From assembly GCA_902783305.1 (NCBI GenBank), contig CACZQU010000377.1, positions 1 to 7,178 of the forward strand: 7,178 nt of DNA. The letters run 5' to 3'. This document shows, piece by piece, positions 6,506 to 7,178 of this stretch. A program made the translations under genes and the position numbers. The DNA is from an uncultured Lachnospiraceae bacterium. GTDB taxonomy: Bacteria > Bacillota > Clostridia > Lachnospirales > Lachnospiraceae. Numbering within the stretch: the stretch's first letter is position 1; every line of letters starts with the position of its first letter. Below the pieces are notes generated by a model. The model saw nothing but the letters and a program-made list of their open reading frames with translations, had not been told where the DNA came from and made no database searches.

Positions 6506-6705
6506 GGCTGCGGATTTTTATTATATCGGTTAGCCATCTGGAAATCAATATATGACTCCAGTGCAAAATAATATGCTCCACTGTGGGCTTGCTCGTGAGT
6601 GAAGCAGAGGATTATTTCCACGCCCTTATATTCGTATGAACCTGGTTGCTGCGTACCGGTTGCACGCGTTTGGCTTTGGATCGAGCTTGCAGGCGGGACC
6701 GGGGC
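6451..6705 (-). other. Open, protein-like stretch upstream of and in frame with GDPD (possible gene relic)
   Basis: The GDPD frame stays open upstream of a single TAA (6453-6451) for 84 codons, back to a TAA at 6708. The translation looks protein-like, with SYEYKGVEIILCFTHEQAHS, then YYFALESYIDF and a basic end (EKRGRRRLKNVER). There is no ATG in the first half; GTG 6621 is the earliest plausible start and has only a weak AAGGGC before it. The GDPD promoter lies within it. It may be a decayed 3' end of a lost gene, a tiny gene joined to ATG 6450 by TAAATG, or chance. I do not recognise a family. Confidence 0.25.
6520..6548 (-). promoter_or_regulatory. Sigma-A-type promoter of the GDPD gene
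   Basis: On the minus strand TTGATT (6548-6543) is followed after exactly 17 bases by a perfect TATAAT (6525-6520). The expected transcription start is near 6513, giving a leader of about 140 bases to ATG 6372 or about 63 bases to ATG 6450. This is the best promoter match in the window and implies GDPD is transcribed alone. Confidence 0.7.
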
Positions 6706-6951
6706 TTAAGTGGAATACGAATATATGGACAGATCCTAAAGGAACTCGAAGTACGGAACAATCCGCAGGAGTCATTAAGTACTGCAATTTTCTATTCAAA
6801 TGCAGGAGGAGAGCGCCTTGAAACATTCATTTCAAGAAGGAGTCATCATTTGCCGGATATGGCATTCTTCTACCGCTTTTCATTCAGTGAGATGGAGCTG
6901 ATCCGTCACATCGAATATGCAGATGGAAGCTCACATATGACAGGTTTTTAA
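6646..6951 (+). other. Open, protein-like stretch without a convincing start (possible gene relic)
   Basis: A 101-codon open frame beginning with TTG. The first ~25 codons look unlike protein and overlap the minus-strand stretch. From about 6715 the translation is plausible (IRIYGQILKELEVRNNP, later FYSNAGGERLETFISRR and FFYRFSFSEMELI), ending in SSHMTGF. No RBS precedes 6646. Two good SD/TTG pairs lie inside: AGGAGG 6804-6809 with TTG 6818 (a different frame, 28 codons) and AAGGAG 6837-6842 with TTG 6850 (same frame, 33 codons). Apart from these two relic-like stretches I see nothing else between the GDPD promoter and 7035. Confidence 0.3.
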
Positions 6952-7035
6952 TGAAACAAGTCACAATTAGTTCGGTTTATGGACAATTCACGATTAAGTA
7001 CTTCTGTACACCTGTTTTTATCAAAGGAGGATGAG

Positions 7036-7178
7036 ATGAAGAAAAAACATGAAAAGTCAAAAGCCGTCATTAAGGCAGTGCTTTTTCTGGCTGGCTGTAT
7101 CTGTCTGAGCCTGGCAGCTAAGGGTACGGAAATCATCACTGAATCAGTACCTGAAATGAGTTACGAGGAATTTCCGAG
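7036..7178 (+). CDS. N-terminus of a membrane-anchored or secreted protein, possibly FtsH-like (cut by window end)
   Basis: The first 47 codons of a gene that runs off the window. A strong AGGAGG (7025-7030) stands 5 bases before ATG 7036; the nearer ATG 7031 stops after two codons. The start is Lys-rich (MKKKHEKSK), followed by a hydrophobic segment (about 10-29, AVIKAVLFLAGCICLSLAA). This can be an uncleaved membrane anchor or a lipoprotein signal, since LAGC at 18-21 fits a lipobox but the hydrophobic run continues past it. The following PEMSYEEF (40-47) resembles the 'SYSEF' start of the extracytoplasmic domain of FtsH-type membrane proteases. That identification rests on one short motif and is tentative. 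No clear promoter was found in 6952-7024. Confidence 0.7.
   Translation, partial: MKKKHEKSKAVIKAVLFLAGCICLSLAAKGTEIITESVPEMSYEEFP

Noticed and set aside
6774..6783. ATTAAGTACT repeated at 6993-7002
   Set aside because: Only 10 bases, AT-rich, partly palindromic, with no similarity around either copy.

Overview
The window looks like chromosomal accessory DNA from a low-to-mid GC Firmicute, most likely a gut-type Clostridia/Lachnospiraceae member. This is inferred from strong AGGAGG-type ribosome binding sites, frequent TTG starts, a Lachnospiraceae-style XRE regulator, an 'AAA-ATPase-like/PD-(D/E)XK' relic and a DUF2252 gene. No tRNA, rRNA, CRISPR array or complete insertion sequence was seen.

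Left part (9-3344, + strand): three closely packed genes with gaps of 18 and 15 bases. The first two encode full-length diverged paralogues of 499 and 500 residues. Each has an N-terminal GHKL-type ATP-binding module (conserved QNFYDA N-box and FGEGFK glycine box) and a C-terminal metallopeptidase-like module. The first carries HELLH (452-456) and a candidate third ligand, Glu475. In the second the ungapped alignment gives DKLIQ and Thr, so it looks like a catalytically dead partner. The third gene is a 99-residue aromatic-rich protein of unknown function. The tandem active/inactive pair plus a small partner, followed by a regulator, is the best candidate in this window for an undescribed multi-gene system. 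I do not recognise it as a named one, and its biological role is unknown.

Middle (3345-5416, + strand): an XRE-family regulator; the first ~58 residues of an AAA-ATPase-like (PF09820-type) gene, cut off just after its P-loop and fused to unrelated sequence; and a complete DUF2252 protein whose start codon overlaps the relic's stop (ATGA). The DUF2252 motifs occur in an order suggesting a circularly permuted kinase-like fold.

Right part (5419-7178): a glycerophosphodiester phosphodiesterase on the minus strand, converging on DUF2252 with only two bases between the stops. It has a near-consensus sigma-A promoter (TTGATT-17-TATAAT) and a potentially structured leader of about 140 bases. Beyond the promoter lie about 500 bases with no confident gene but two protein-like open stretches on opposite strands. 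The window ends in the first 47 codons of a membrane-anchored or secreted protein, possibly FtsH-like.
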